From the NCBI RefSeq assembly GCF_021532275.1, contig NZ_JACBOT010000036.1:235206-299205 (forward strand): a stretch of DNA of 64,000 nucleotides. Reading direction: 5' to 3'. This stretch comes from Brevibacterium sp. UCMA 11754. GTDB lineage: Bacteria > Actinomycetota > Actinomycetes > Actinomycetales > Brevibacteriaceae. This document shows positions 37,895 to 46,842 of this stretch, piece after piece (position 1 is the first letter of the stretch; each line of letters opens with the position of its first letter). The notes beneath the pieces are model-generated. The model worked only from the letters and a program-made list of their open reading frames with translations, was not told where the DNA came from and made no database searches. The position numbers were made by a program, and so were the translations under genes.

Positions 37895-40444
37895 TCAGTT
37901 CTCCTGCTTGAGTCCCTCGACCGGTGACAGCCGCGCGGCCCGTCTGGCCGGTGCCAAGGCGGAGAGCAGCCCCGCAAGGATCGCCACCAGCAGGATGCCC
38001 ACGGTGGAGGGAAGAGACCAGTCAACGATGAGCCGATTGGAATAGTCGTGCGTGATCAGATGGGTGCCGACGATGCCGAGCGCCCCACCGAGGAGGAGCC
38101 CGATGAGCGCCGCCACCGAGGAGATGAGGGTGGCTTCGAGAGCGAGAAGTGATCTCAGCTGGGAAATGCTCAGGCCCAGAGCCCGGAGCAGTGAATTCTC
38201 CCGCCGACGTTCGATCACCGACAGGCTCACCGTGTTCGAGACACCGAGCAGGGCGATGAGGACCGCAACGAATAGGAGGGCCACAGCAGCAATGAGAAGC
38301 ACGTCGATGAACTCGGAGTATTGGCCACGAGCCACTGCTGAACCGGCTACCTCGTCGCTGGTGACGTCGAGTGCTTCGGCCACGTCCTGTTGGATCCGAA
38401 AGATGTCGGAGACTGAGGCATTCGGGTCGACTCTGACCAGAACGGACGTGGAGGTTGCGGACACGCCCAGGTCGTTGCCGACATCTGGGGTGGTGAAGTA
38501 CACCAGACTCGAGTCACCGGCCTTCTCAACCGGAACCGTCGCCTCGGTGAGGCCCTTGATGCGGATGCTGTCGCGAGCGAAGTCCTTGGGGACGAGCACT
38601 TTCCCGGCAACCGGGGCCTCGGCGCCCGCGCTGATCACGGTCTGCGCGGATTCGGGATCGATGACATAGAGCTCGGGGGGCGAGTCACCGTGATCGCCGA
38701 TCACCTGTGCCCGATGAGCGACGACGACGGCCTCCACTCCCTTGATGTCACGCACGTCGTCGGCTTCGTCGCGGTCGACGGTGGTTTCGAGCGGGACAGC
38801 GATGTCGATGGGAAAACGCTGGTCGAGGCCGAAACCCATCGTTGCCTTCGTTGACATTCCGCCGACCAGAATCGTCGCCACAAGGGTGACGCCGATGATG
38901 AGTGCGGTTGCGGTCGCTGCTGTTCGCCGCCGGTTGCGCAAGGTGTTCAGGGTGGCCAGTCGACCCGGGATGCCGAAGGGGCTGAAGGCCAGGTCACCGA
39001 TGGCGGCGACAATCGGGGGAATGATCATCACGGAGCACAGCACAAGGCCGAAGACGAGCAGCGCTCCCCCAAGAGCACCGCCAAGGATCCATGCCTGCGA
39101 CTGTTCGATCAGATAGATCGAGGCGAGGAGGAGCACGATTCCGAGGCCGATGCTCGACCACCCGACGATGTGGCGCAGCCTGCTCTGGCGGGAGGGAGAC
39201 AGCGCCTCGTCGAAGGGCTGCATCGCCTCCAGCGGCGTCACCGCGATTGCGCTGCGGGCCGGTCGGATGGTGGCGAGCACCGTGAGGAGCACCCCGACGG
39301 CAATGCCGATCAACAATGCCGACGGGGGCACACTGAGACTCAGGTAGTCGAACTCGTTGGGCCAGATCTGCTTCGCTCCTGCAGCGAGGCAGAAGCTGAA
39401 GCCTGCTCCGACGGCCACACCGATGATCGACCCGAGCAACCCCACGAACGTCCCCTCCGTGACGACAGACCCGTAGAGCTGAAGACGTGAGGCTCCCAGG
39501 CAGCGCAGCAGTGCCAGTTCGCGTCGGCGCCCGGCCACGATGACGGAGAAGGTGTTGGACACCACCAGTATCGCCACGATGACGGAGATGCCGGCGAAGG
39601 CCAGAAGCAGCCAGGTGATGACCTCGTTGCCGCCGGAGAGCCGTTCGGCTTTGACGTCGACGGCATCGGAGACGGTCATCGCCTCCAGGCTCCCCTGCAG
39701 CGCAGAGTCGTCGATCGTCGCCTGCAGACGCGGGAGAACCGCGGCCGGATCCGCACCCGCGTCAAGCGCGATCTGGATCGCAATGACGTCGCCCTGTTGA
39801 GCGAAGTACTCCTGATAGCTCGCCGAGGTTGTCATTCCTCGGTGCATGCCTGCAGTAGCGGGACCGCTGCCCATGGAGGCCAAACCGACCACGGTGAATG
39901 TCGTGTTGCTCTGGCTCGGTCCCCGGTAGACGGGCATCGAATCTTCATCAGGTCCGACGGACACCGCGTCAACGGAGAAGCGGATCTCGTCGCCGATGCC
40001 CACACCCAGATCTGTCGCAGTGGCCTCGTCCAGGACCAGGTCGGTGATCGAGTCGGGTCGTGTGCCTTCGGTGATGGAGAACGTGTCCAGGCTCGTATCC
40101 GCGGGTGCAGGAGTTAGAGCGAACGTGCTCTCAGAGAAGGAATGACCTCGACCTGTCGTCGTGGTGCGAGCATTGACGGCCGCACCGCTGACCCCGTCGA
40201 CTCGTTCCAGAGGCTTCGCCAAAGGAGAGACTTCCTGCCCATTGACGAAGACGTCCTGGCCCGGAACTATGACGAGGTCCGATTCGGAGAATGTGTGCCC
40301 GACCGATTCCTTCAGGCTTGTCTGCAGTGATGAGCTGATGATCAGGGTCGAGGCGACGAATCCTGCTGCCAGCGCGATGCCGAGACCCACTGCGAGGAAT
40401 CGCGCCCAGTGGATACGGATCTCCGCCAGAGCGACTGCGATCAC
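37895..40444 (-). CDS. FtsX/MacB-type ABC transporter permease, duplicated form
   Basis: 849 residues. One N-terminal helix anchors a long extracytoplasmic domain, followed by an FtsX permease domain (about residues 265-390, LLAFAGISVIVAILVVSN, RRRELALLRCLGASRLQLYGSVV), a central membrane helix pair, a second extracytoplasmic domain and a second FtsX domain ending RRAARLSPVEGLKQEN. Two FtsX units in one chain suggest export or cell-envelope work with the adjacent ATPase, whose stop overlaps this start by four bases. Substrate unknown. Confidence 0.9.
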   Translation of the reverse strand: MIAVALAEIRIHWARFLAVGLGIALAAGFVASTLIISSSLQTSLKESVGHTFSESDLVIVPGQDVFVNGQEVSPLAKPLERVDGVSGAAVNARTTTTGRGHSFSESTFALTPAPADTSLDTFSITEGTRPDSITDLVLDEATATDLGVGIGDEIRFSVDAVSVGPDEDSMPVYRGPSQSNTTFTVVGLASMGSGPATAGMHRGMTTSASYQEYFAQQGDVIAIQIALDAGADPAAVLPRLQATIDDSALQGSLEAMTVSDAVDVKAERLSGGNEVITWLLLAFAGISVIVAILVVSNTFSVIVAGRRRELALLRCLGASRLQLYGSVVTEGTFVGLLGSIIGVAVGAGFSFCLAAGAKQIWPNEFDYLSLSVPPSALLIGIAVGVLLTVLATIRPARSAIAVTPLEAMQPFDEALSPSRQSRLRHIVGWSSIGLGIVLLLASIYLIEQSQAWILGGALGGALLVFGLVLCSVMIIPPIVAAIGDLAFSPFGIPGRLATLNTLRNRRRTAATATALIIGVTLVATILVGGMSTKATMGFGLDQRFPIDIAVPLETTVDRDEADDVRDIKGVEAVVVAHRAQVIGDHGDSPPELYVIDPESAQTVISAGAEAPVAGKVLVPKDFARDSIRIKGLTEATVPVEKAGDSSLVYFTTPDVGNDLGVSATSTSVLVRVDPNASVSDIFRIQQDVAEALDVTSDEVAGSAVARGQYSEFIDVLLIAAVALLFVAVLIALLGVSNTVSLSVIERRRENSLLRALGLSISQLRSLLALEATLISSVAALIGLLLGGALGIVGTHLITHDYSNRLIVDWSLPSTVGILLVAILAGLLSALAPARRAARLSPVEGLKQEN

Positions 40445-41196
40445 AGATCGCTCAGCTCACCCAGCGCGGAGACCACGGATTCCCTGCTCGGCTGCTGCAC
40501 TTCTCCCCCGGCTCGTCCGTCCTTGAGGAGCACGACGCGATCGGCGTGTGAGGCGGCTACAGGGTCGTGGGTGACCAAGATGATCGTCTGCCCGTAGCGG
40601 GTGGTTGCACCGTGGAGCAGGGCCAGCACCTCTGCTCCTGCCTGGGAGTCGAGGTTGCCTGTGGGCTCATCGGCGAAGATCACGTCCGGGCGAGTGAGAA
40701 GGGCGCGAGCCACGGCAACGCGCTGCTGCTGGCCACCGGAGAGTTCGTGCGGTCGGTGTTTGAGCCGGTCCCCCAGCTCAAGACGCTCAACGACTTCTGC
40801 TTTCCACTCCGGATCGATCTTCTTCCGAGCCAGGGACACCGGCAGCTCGATGTTCTGTTCAGCGGAAAGCGTGGGAACAAGATTGAATGCTTGGAAGATG
40901 AATCCGACCCGGTCTCGCCGCAGTTGGGTCAGTTCTTTGTCATTGAGACCCGTGATGTCCTGGCCGCCCATCGTGATGGTTCCGGAATCCACTCTGTCGA
41001 GTCCGGCGAGGACGTGCATGAACGTGGATTTCCCTGAGCCCGAGGGTCCCATGATCGCGCTGAACCTGCCGGCTTCGAAGTTCACCGTGATGTCATCGAG
41101 GGCTGTCACAGCGGTGTCGCCGCGGCCGAAGCTCTTTCGCACCGATTGTGCGCTGAGCACGACATCGGCGTTCGTCACATCCGCAGGAGTCGACAT
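40441..41196 (-). CDS. ABC transporter ATP-binding protein (MacB/LolD type)
   Basis: 251 residues from ATG 41196 (AAGG 5 bases upstream); the frame is open further but runs across tRNA-Arg, so the longer forms are not genes. Walker A MGPSGSGKSTFMHVL, signature LSGGQQQRVAVARALL, Walker B VIFADEPTGNLD and the TRYGQTIILVTHDPV switch are present. It powers the duplicated FtsX permease that follows. Confidence 0.93.
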   Translation of the reverse strand: MSTPADVTNADVVLSAQSVRKSFGRGDTAVTALDDITVNFEAGRFSAIMGPSGSGKSTFMHVLAGLDRVDSGTITMGGQDITGLNDKELTQLRRDRVGFIFQAFNLVPTLSAEQNIELPVSLARKKIDPEWKAEVVERLELGDRLKHRPHELSGGQQQRVAVARALLTRPDVIFADEPTGNLDSQAGAEVLALLHGATTRYGQTIILVTHDPVAASHADRVVLLKDGRAGGEVQQPSRESVVSALGELSDL

Positions 41197-41290
41197 CAGG
41201 GCCTTCATCAGCTGGTTGAGGTTGCTTAGGAACCACCATAATCGGTGGTAGCAGAAACCGCCCACCTCAGCTGATGAGGAGGACGGTGTG

Positions 41291-41366
41291 TGGTGCCCGC
41301 GACAGGATTCGAACCTACGACCTTCTGCTCCGGAGGCAGACGCTCTATCCACTGAGCTACGCGGGC
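41291..41366 (-). tRNA. tRNA-Arg (anticodon CCG), CCA encoded
   Basis: Minus-strand cloverleaf: acceptor GCCCGCG / CGCGGGC, anticodon stem TCTGC/GCAGA with loop CTCCGGA (anticodon CCG, reads CGG), T-arm GTAGG TTCGAAT CCTGT. The 3' CCA is encoded (41291-41293). 76 bases in all. Confidence 0.96.
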
Positions 41367-41413
41367 AACGGATGTAATGCTATCACCGACTTGTGGTGCT
41401 CCCCAAAACGAAA

Positions 41414-41444
41414 CCGCGTGCAATCGAGTCTCGATTGCACGCGG
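41414..41444 (-). terminator. Intrinsic terminator after the VanY-like gene
   Basis: CCGCGTGCAATCGA (41414-41427) pairs with its exact complement at 41431-41444 around a three-base loop. On the minus strand the stem is followed by TTTCGTTTT. It ends the peptidase transcript just before tRNA-Arg. Confidence 0.85.
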
Positions 41445-41453
41445 ATGTCGGCA

Positions 41454-42491
41454 TCAGGCGCCCTTGAGGTCCTTGCGCCCTGGAACGTATTCCCAGTGCC
41501 AGAGTTCATAGGCATTGCGCTTGGCCCAATCGGGGTTCTCCCAACCGTACTTCTCACCGTTGGCGACGAGCCAGTCGTACTGCACGCCGGTTCCGTTCTG
41601 AGTTCCTGCACCGAGATCCAGCGCGATTCCCCAGCCGTGGTTGGACGTGCCGGGGCGAGCAGCGAATCCGGGCTTGCGTTCTGCAACGGAGATCTGAGAT
41701 TCCAGCGACCGATACGAGTCGGTGACAGCCAGCTCCTTGCCCGTGTCCTTCTTGAACGCAGCGTTCATCTTGGCAAAGGATACCGCAGCGTCCGAACGCA
41801 GCTGGTGGTTGCCGACGCCGATATCGCACAGCCAGTCTTCGGGGACCTCACCGTTCGATACCTCGCCTTTCGGAACCTCGCCTTCGCATCCGGGAAGCAC
41901 GGTTTTGGTGATGGCACGCGAAGCGGCCTCGACCTTGGTCTGCTTGGCGCTCGGGGCGCCGATGGCCATACTCGTCTTCTCGTCGTCTGCCTTGATATCG
42001 GCGGAGACGGATTCGGAATTGATGGCGCGAGTCTGGCTGTCGGCAGCAGTCTCGTCGACCTTGACTTCCTGATTGCCGCTCATGTTGCCTGCGACCATGA
42101 CGGCGGCGATCGCGGTTCCTGTGACTGAGACAGTAGCCAGGGCCGAGAAGGTCGTCACACGACGTCGACGCACCGAACGCAGCAGTGAACCGTCAGATCC
42201 GCGGCTGCCCATGCGAGCGCCCACGAAGGCCGAACCGCCATGGTCGGGACGCGCCGAGGCCTCCTTGGCCATCGCGGCCCGCCGGGGAGATCCTGCGGCG
42301 GCCCTGGCTTCTGCAGCCATCGCGGCGCGACGCGGCGAAAGGGGTGCGGATGGAGTCGGGTCCGAATGCTGCGACGCCGATGTCGCGGTCTGTTTCGAAA
42401 AGACAGATGGCACAGGTGAAGATGTGTGCTGCTTGCGCAGATCGCGCCGGCGAACCAGTGGCATCTCTGCGGTCGAGGACTCACTCGACAT
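41454..42491 (-). CDS. D-alanyl-D-alanine carboxypeptidase, VanY-like, membrane anchored
   Basis: 345 residues from ATG 42491 (GGAG 5 bases upstream); the frame opens 12 residues earlier without a ribosome site. A basic cytoplasmic N-terminus holds a short duplication (SPRRAAMAAEARAA / SPRRAAMAKEASA), then one membrane helix (LATVSVTGTAIAAVMVAG), a disordered linker, and the metallopeptidase domain with TDSYRSLESQ, SNHGWGIALDLG and ELWHWEY, whose His and Asp bind zinc. It likely trims pentapeptides in the wall. Confidence 0.88.
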   Translation of the reverse strand: MSSESSTAEMPLVRRRDLRKQHTSSPVPSVFSKQTATSASQHSDPTPSAPLSPRRAAMAAEARAAAGSPRRAAMAKEASARPDHGGSAFVGARMGSRGSDGSLLRSVRRRRVTTFSALATVSVTGTAIAAVMVAGNMSGNQEVKVDETAADSQTRAINSESVSADIKADDEKTSMAIGAPSAKQTKVEAASRAITKTVLPGCEGEVPKGEVSNGEVPEDWLCDIGVGNHQLRSDAAVSFAKMNAAFKKDTGKELAVTDSYRSLESQISVAERKPGFAARPGTSNHGWGIALDLGAGTQNGTGVQYDWLVANGEKYGWENPDWAKRNAYELWHWEYVPGRKDLKGA

Positions 42492-42560
42492 ATTACTCCG
42501 TACTGTTGTCCGTATTTCGGCCGCCATGTATCCGGGCGAACGAAAACCTTATGTCACAAC

Positions 42561-42589
42561 ACTATAACGAGGTCGTTACAGATTGTCAC
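42561..42589 (-). promoter_or_regulatory. Promoter of the VanY-like gene with an internal inverted repeat
   Basis: On the minus strand GTGACA, 17 bases, TATAGT: five of six matches to the -35 and -10 consensus with ideal spacing, about 70 bases before the ATG. A TAACGA-2-TCGTTA palindrome (42565-42578) overlaps the -10, and GTAAC-type elements here resemble MtrA boxes of actinobacterial wall-hydrolase genes. The promoter is a good match; the MtrA link is inference. Confidence 0.65.
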
Positions 42590-42768
42590 TTTCCGTTCAT
42601 ACGTGGCGTGTGACCTGGTGTTTAACGTCTTTCAACCCCCACCAGAACGTCGCAGATCGCGTATTTGCGGGCTCCGGCGGGGGCCATAAGTAACATATTG
42701 TTATAAAGGAACGGGCATTTGGATGACGCGTGTCACACATTCATCGCCGTGCCTGCGTGATGTCATGC

Positions 42769-43824
42769 TCAGTATTCATGCCGACCTCGCTGCATGGCGT
42801 CCTGGACTTCCCCAACGAGCTCTTCCAAGACGTCTTCGAGGAAGAGCAGTCCCAGCACGTTCCCCTCTGCAGACACGACCCTGGCGACGTGAATGCCGAC
42901 CTTCTGCATCTGGGAGAGGGCCTCTTCGACTTCGTCACCCGCAGTCACCGTGAACAGGGGGCGGAATCTCTTCGTCGGAACCGGTGCACCGTATTCGAGC
43001 GTGCTGTCGGCATAGAGGACGTCTTTGATATGGAGATAGTCCTGCGGATACCCGTCCTCGTCGGTGACGAAATAGCGCGAGAACCCGGTCTTTCCGACCA
43101 TGGTGACGAGCTCATCAGGAGTCACACTGGAAGAGATGGTGATCAGTTCGGACATCGGGACCATGATGTCGGCGGCTGTTTTGTCGCTGAACTCCAGTGC
43201 GCCCTTGAGGAGCCCGGTATCGTCGGTGAGCAGACCCTCGCGTTTGGACTCGGCGACGATCGACTCAACCTGCTCGATCGTGAACGCCTCGTTGACCTCG
43301 TCTCGTGCTTCGATCTTGAACAGATGCAGGATCGAGTTGGCCAGACCGTTGAGCGGTTTGATGACGAAGCCGAAGACGCGGGAGAGGAATACGAGCGGGG
43401 GCGCCAGCAGCATCACGGCGCGAGCCGAGGCTGCCAGAGCCATGTTCTTCGGCACCATCTCACCAATCACGACATGCAGATATGTGACGACGCCCAGAGA
43501 CAGAATGAAGGAGATCGTCGAGGACAGCCCGGCCGGAATGCCCAATCCTTCCAGCGGCCCTGACAGGAGATGGTGGATAGCCGGCTCTGCGACGTTGCCC
43601 AACAGCAGAGAGCAGACGGTGATTCCGAGCTGGCAGATCGCCAACATCGCCGAGACATGCTCCATCGCGTAGAGAGCGGTCTTCGCCGCAGACGACCCCT
43701 CCTGAGCCCGGGGCTCGAGCTGTGATCGTTTGGCCGCGACCACCGCGAATTCGGCGGCGACGAAGAAGGCGTTGCCCAAAAGCAGGACGACGAGCCAGAT
43801 AAGGCCGAACCAATCAGCGCTCAT
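42769..43824 (-). CDS. CNNM/CorC-family membrane protein with CBS domains (second of pair)
   Basis: 351 residues: DUF21/CNNM region of four hydrophobic segments with the family GxxVFVAAEFAxV start (LGNAFFVAAEFAVV), SFILSLGVVTYLHVVIGEMVPKN, then two CBS domains (ADIMVPMSELITI). It is shorter than its neighbour and ends without a clear CorC_HlyC domain, as in many second-copy members. Probably magnesium or divalent ion transport; often called haemolysin. Its start overlaps the upstream stop by one base. Confidence 0.9.
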   Translation of the reverse strand: MSADWFGLIWLVVLLLGNAFFVAAEFAVVAAKRSQLEPRAQEGSSAAKTALYAMEHVSAMLAICQLGITVCSLLLGNVAEPAIHHLLSGPLEGLGIPAGLSSTISFILSLGVVTYLHVVIGEMVPKNMALAASARAVMLLAPPLVFLSRVFGFVIKPLNGLANSILHLFKIEARDEVNEAFTIEQVESIVAESKREGLLTDDTGLLKGALEFSDKTAADIMVPMSELITISSSVTPDELVTMVGKTGFSRYFVTDEDGYPQDYLHIKDVLYADSTLEYGAPVPTKRFRPLFTVTAGDEVEEALSQMQKVGIHVARVVSAEGNVLGLLFLEDVLEELVGEVQDAMQRGRHEY

Positions 43825-45152
43825 CAGAATTCACCACCCTGTTCATAGCCGGCTGCGTCGGTCGCACGAAGCAGAATGCGTAATCTCTCGACCCGGCGAC
43901 CATGCATCCGCTCGACGCGGATCAGCGCGTCATCAGTTCGGATCTGGTCCCCTGGTTCTGGGATCCTCCCCAATTCTTTGAGGACGAAGCCCGCCAGAGT
44001 CTCATAATCGGAATCTTCCGGTATCTCGAGTCCGATCGTCGACGAAACTTCGTCGGGACGAAGCTGTCCCGGAACGATCCATGTGCCATCGCGGGCCGGC
44101 CGTGCCGCCACACGCATCCGGTCGTGCTCATCGGCGACCTCACCGACGAGCTCTTCGACGACATCCTCGAGCGTGACGACACCGGCGGTGCCGCCGAATT
44201 CGTCGACGACGACGGCCATCTGCAGGCCCTTGGCCCGAAGCTCCATGAGAAGCGGATCGAGCCGGAGCGTTTCAGGAATCTCTGTCACCTCGGTCATCAG
44301 TCCTCCGGCGTATGCATCGTCACGATTGGCCAGCGGAACCGCAAAGGCCTGTTTGACGTGGACGACGCCGACGATATGATCCTTATCTTCGCCGGCCACC
44401 GGGAAGCGGGAGAACCCTGTCTCTCGGGCCTGTTCGATGATCGCGCGCGCGGTCGTATCCTTGACCACCGATGACATGCGTGTGCGCGGAGTCATCACGT
44501 CCTCTGCGGTGCGCTCGGAGAAACTCAGAGTCCGTTCGAGGAGATCGGCGGTCTGCTCATCGAGCATTCCCTCTTCAGCGGAGTGACGCACCAGAGAGGT
44601 GAGCTCTTCGGGCGACCGACCGACCGAACCCTCTTCCTGAGGCTCGATGCCGAAGGACAGAAGAATCTTGTTCGCGGTGCCGTTGAGCACGCTGATCACG
44701 GGCTTGAAGACGAGGGAGAAGGCATACTGCATCGGCGCGGCAATGCGGCCAGTTGCCAACGGCACTGCGATCGCCAGATTCTTAGGCACCAGCTCGCCGA
44801 AGATCATCGACAGGAACGTGGACGCGATGAGAGCGATCGCCAGGGCGATCGGGGCTGCGAGGCCCGGACTCGCGCCCAACGATTCGAAGACTGGAGCCAA
44901 GAGTCTGCCCAAGGACGGTTCCATCAGATAACCGGTCAGCAGGGTTGTGATGGTGATGCCCACCTGGGCAGCAGACAGCTGCGTGGACAGGTGGGTCATC
45001 GAACGACGGAGCGTCTTGGCCCCGAACATGCCGTCCTCCACCGCTTTGTCTGCGGTGTGACGATCGAGCGTGAGAAGGGAGAACTCGGCAGCGACGAAGA
45101 TGCCGGTGCCGCAGATGAGGATGAGGGCTAACGCAAGGTAGAACCATTCCAT
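43824..45152 (-). CDS. CNNM/CorC-family membrane protein with CBS and CorC_HlyC domains
   Basis: 442 residues. CNNM region (GIFVAAEFSLLTLDRH, TFLSMIFGELVPKNLAI), two CBS motifs (AEDVMTPRTRMSSVV, HIVGVVHVKQAF), and a C-terminal CorC_HlyC transporter-associated domain (TWIVPGQLRPDEVSSTIGLEI, TLAGFVLKELGRIPEPGDQI). First of two adjacent paralogues that probably work as a heteromer. Ion specificity is not readable from sequence. Confidence 0.92.
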   Translation of the reverse strand: MEWFYLALALILICGTGIFVAAEFSLLTLDRHTADKAVEDGMFGAKTLRRSMTHLSTQLSAAQVGITITTLLTGYLMEPSLGRLLAPVFESLGASPGLAAPIALAIALIASTFLSMIFGELVPKNLAIAVPLATGRIAAPMQYAFSLVFKPVISVLNGTANKILLSFGIEPQEEGSVGRSPEELTSLVRHSAEEGMLDEQTADLLERTLSFSERTAEDVMTPRTRMSSVVKDTTARAIIEQARETGFSRFPVAGEDKDHIVGVVHVKQAFAVPLANRDDAYAGGLMTEVTEIPETLRLDPLLMELRAKGLQMAVVVDEFGGTAGVVTLEDVVEELVGEVADEHDRMRVAARPARDGTWIVPGQLRPDEVSSTIGLEIPEDSDYETLAGFVLKELGRIPEPGDQIRTDDALIRVERMHGRRVERLRILLRATDAAGYEQGGEF

Positions 45153-45283
45153 CAGTGACGATCCCCGCCGTTCGCGGTCAGGAGATCAGAGTAGATGATG
45201 CGATCGACCCTCAACGGGTGAGGGTCGTCGTCTGAGGCGCCGGCTTCCCGCCGGCTGGGACTGTCACTGTGCATGGCTAGATC

Positions 45284-46741
45284 TTACCAACTCCTGGACA
45301 GAGGGCGGCCTTCCTCATATCCTGCAGCGCTCTGAACTCCGACCGTTGCGAGTTCCGCAAATTCCCCGAGACTGCGGGCTCCTGCATAGGTGAAGGAGCT
45401 GCGTACGCCCGAAGTGATGCCGTCGAGCAGATCCTCGACACCGGGAGATTCTGGGTCAACGTACATCGTCGACGAAGAAATGCCCTCTTCGAACAGGCCC
45501 TTGCGTGCGCGGGAGAACGCAGACTCCGTCCGAGTCCTGTTCGCCACCGCCCGCGCCGAAGCCATGCCGAAGCTCTCCTTGTATTTGCGGCCTTCACCGT
45601 CAACAAGGAGATCTCCCGGGGACTCGTGGGTGCCCGCGAACCACGAGCCGACCATGACCTGTGATGCACCTGCGGCGAGAGCCAGAGCCACATCCCGGGG
45701 ATAGCGCACTCCCCCGTCCGCCCACACATGTGCACCCAGCTCTCTGGCAGCCTCGGCGCATTCGCGAACAGCCGAGAACTGCGGGCGGCCGACGGCCGTC
45801 ATCATGCGCGTCGTGCACATAGCACCGGGGCCGACACCGACCTTGATGATCTGAGCACCGGCCGAAACGAGGTCGCGAACTCCATCAGCGGTGACGACGT
45901 TGCCGGCGACGATGGGCACTCCCAGATCGGCGGCCGCGATCGAGCTCAAGGTGTCGAGCATCTTCACCTGATGGCCGTGGGCAGTGTCGACGACCAGCAC
46001 ATCGGCACCGGCTGAGACCAGCGCAGAGGCTCGCTCGACGGCGTTGCCGTTGACACCGACCGCCACGGCGATCTTCAGTCTGTTCTGATCATCGAGGTTG
46101 GGAGCGTAAATCGATGACCGCAGCAGCGACTTGGGAGTCAGGGATCCCAGCACCATGTCGCTGTCATCGACCACGGCCGCGAACGGGGTCCGGGCCTCGT
46201 TCATGGACTCGAACAGAGACTCCAACTGTGCGCCATCGGACCAGTCGATGTCCGAGGCCCGGATGACATGCGGCGAGGGTTCGAGCAGCGAAGACACCTC
46301 AGTGAACCGGTCGACGCCCTTGAGGCTCGTCGAATCGATCACCCCAGCGAGCTTGCCCGAGTCATCGACGACCACTCCGTAGCCGTGGGACCGTTTGGCC
46401 AGGACGTGCAGTGCGCTCAGCACCGTGTCCTCCGGGGAGAACCGCAGCGCCGATTCGAAGACGCGATCGCGACTCTTCACCCACTCGATCGTGTCCTGGG
46501 CAGCAGATAGGGGGATGTCCTGCGGCAGAACCGCGAGGCCACCTCGGCGAGCCATGGTCTCCGCCATCCGACGACCGGATACGGCGGTCATATTTGCGGC
46601 GACGATCGGCGTCGTGGAGCCGGTCGGATCGGTCGTCGACAGGTCGACGTCGAACCGGGAAGTCAGTGAGGACGAATTGGGAACCAGGAACACATCTGAG
46701 TAGGTCAGATCATTATTCGGGTCATTTGAGATGAAACGCAT
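45284..46741 (-). CDS. guaB1: GuaB1-family IMP dehydrogenase-related protein (CBS-type GMP reductase)
   Basis: 485 residues with the IMPDH barrel, the active-site loop VGPGAMCTTRMMTAVGRPQ around the catalytic Cys, and two CBS domains inserted after about residue 95 (ALHVLAKRSHGYGVVVDDSGKLAGVI). The sequence is the GuaB1 type, not GuaB2/IMPDH; the mycobacterial relative was shown to reduce GMP to IMP in purine salvage (family knowledge). It diverges from kgd. Confidence 0.93.
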   Translation of the reverse strand: MRFISNDPNNDLTYSDVFLVPNSSSLTSRFDVDLSTTDPTGSTTPIVAANMTAVSGRRMAETMARRGGLAVLPQDIPLSAAQDTIEWVKSRDRVFESALRFSPEDTVLSALHVLAKRSHGYGVVVDDSGKLAGVIDSTSLKGVDRFTEVSSLLEPSPHVIRASDIDWSDGAQLESLFESMNEARTPFAAVVDDSDMVLGSLTPKSLLRSSIYAPNLDDQNRLKIAVAVGVNGNAVERASALVSAGADVLVVDTAHGHQVKMLDTLSSIAAADLGVPIVAGNVVTADGVRDLVSAGAQIIKVGVGPGAMCTTRMMTAVGRPQFSAVRECAEAARELGAHVWADGGVRYPRDVALALAAGASQVMVGSWFAGTHESPGDLLVDGEGRKYKESFGMASARAVANRTRTESAFSRARKGLFEEGISSSTMYVDPESPGVEDLLDGITSGVRSSFTYAGARSLGEFAELATVGVQSAAGYEEGRPLSRSW

Positions 46742-46842
46742 AACACTATTGTCCCCTATGCGGACATACTCGGGTACATCGCGTTAGGCTGGTCATGTCG
46801 TTAAGCAGCAATTCTTGAATCAGGAAGTAGGCGATCAACGCC

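Noticed and set aside
41197..41352. N-terminal extension of the ABC ATPase
   Set aside because: It would run through tRNA-Arg(CCG); a ribosome site supports ATG 41196.
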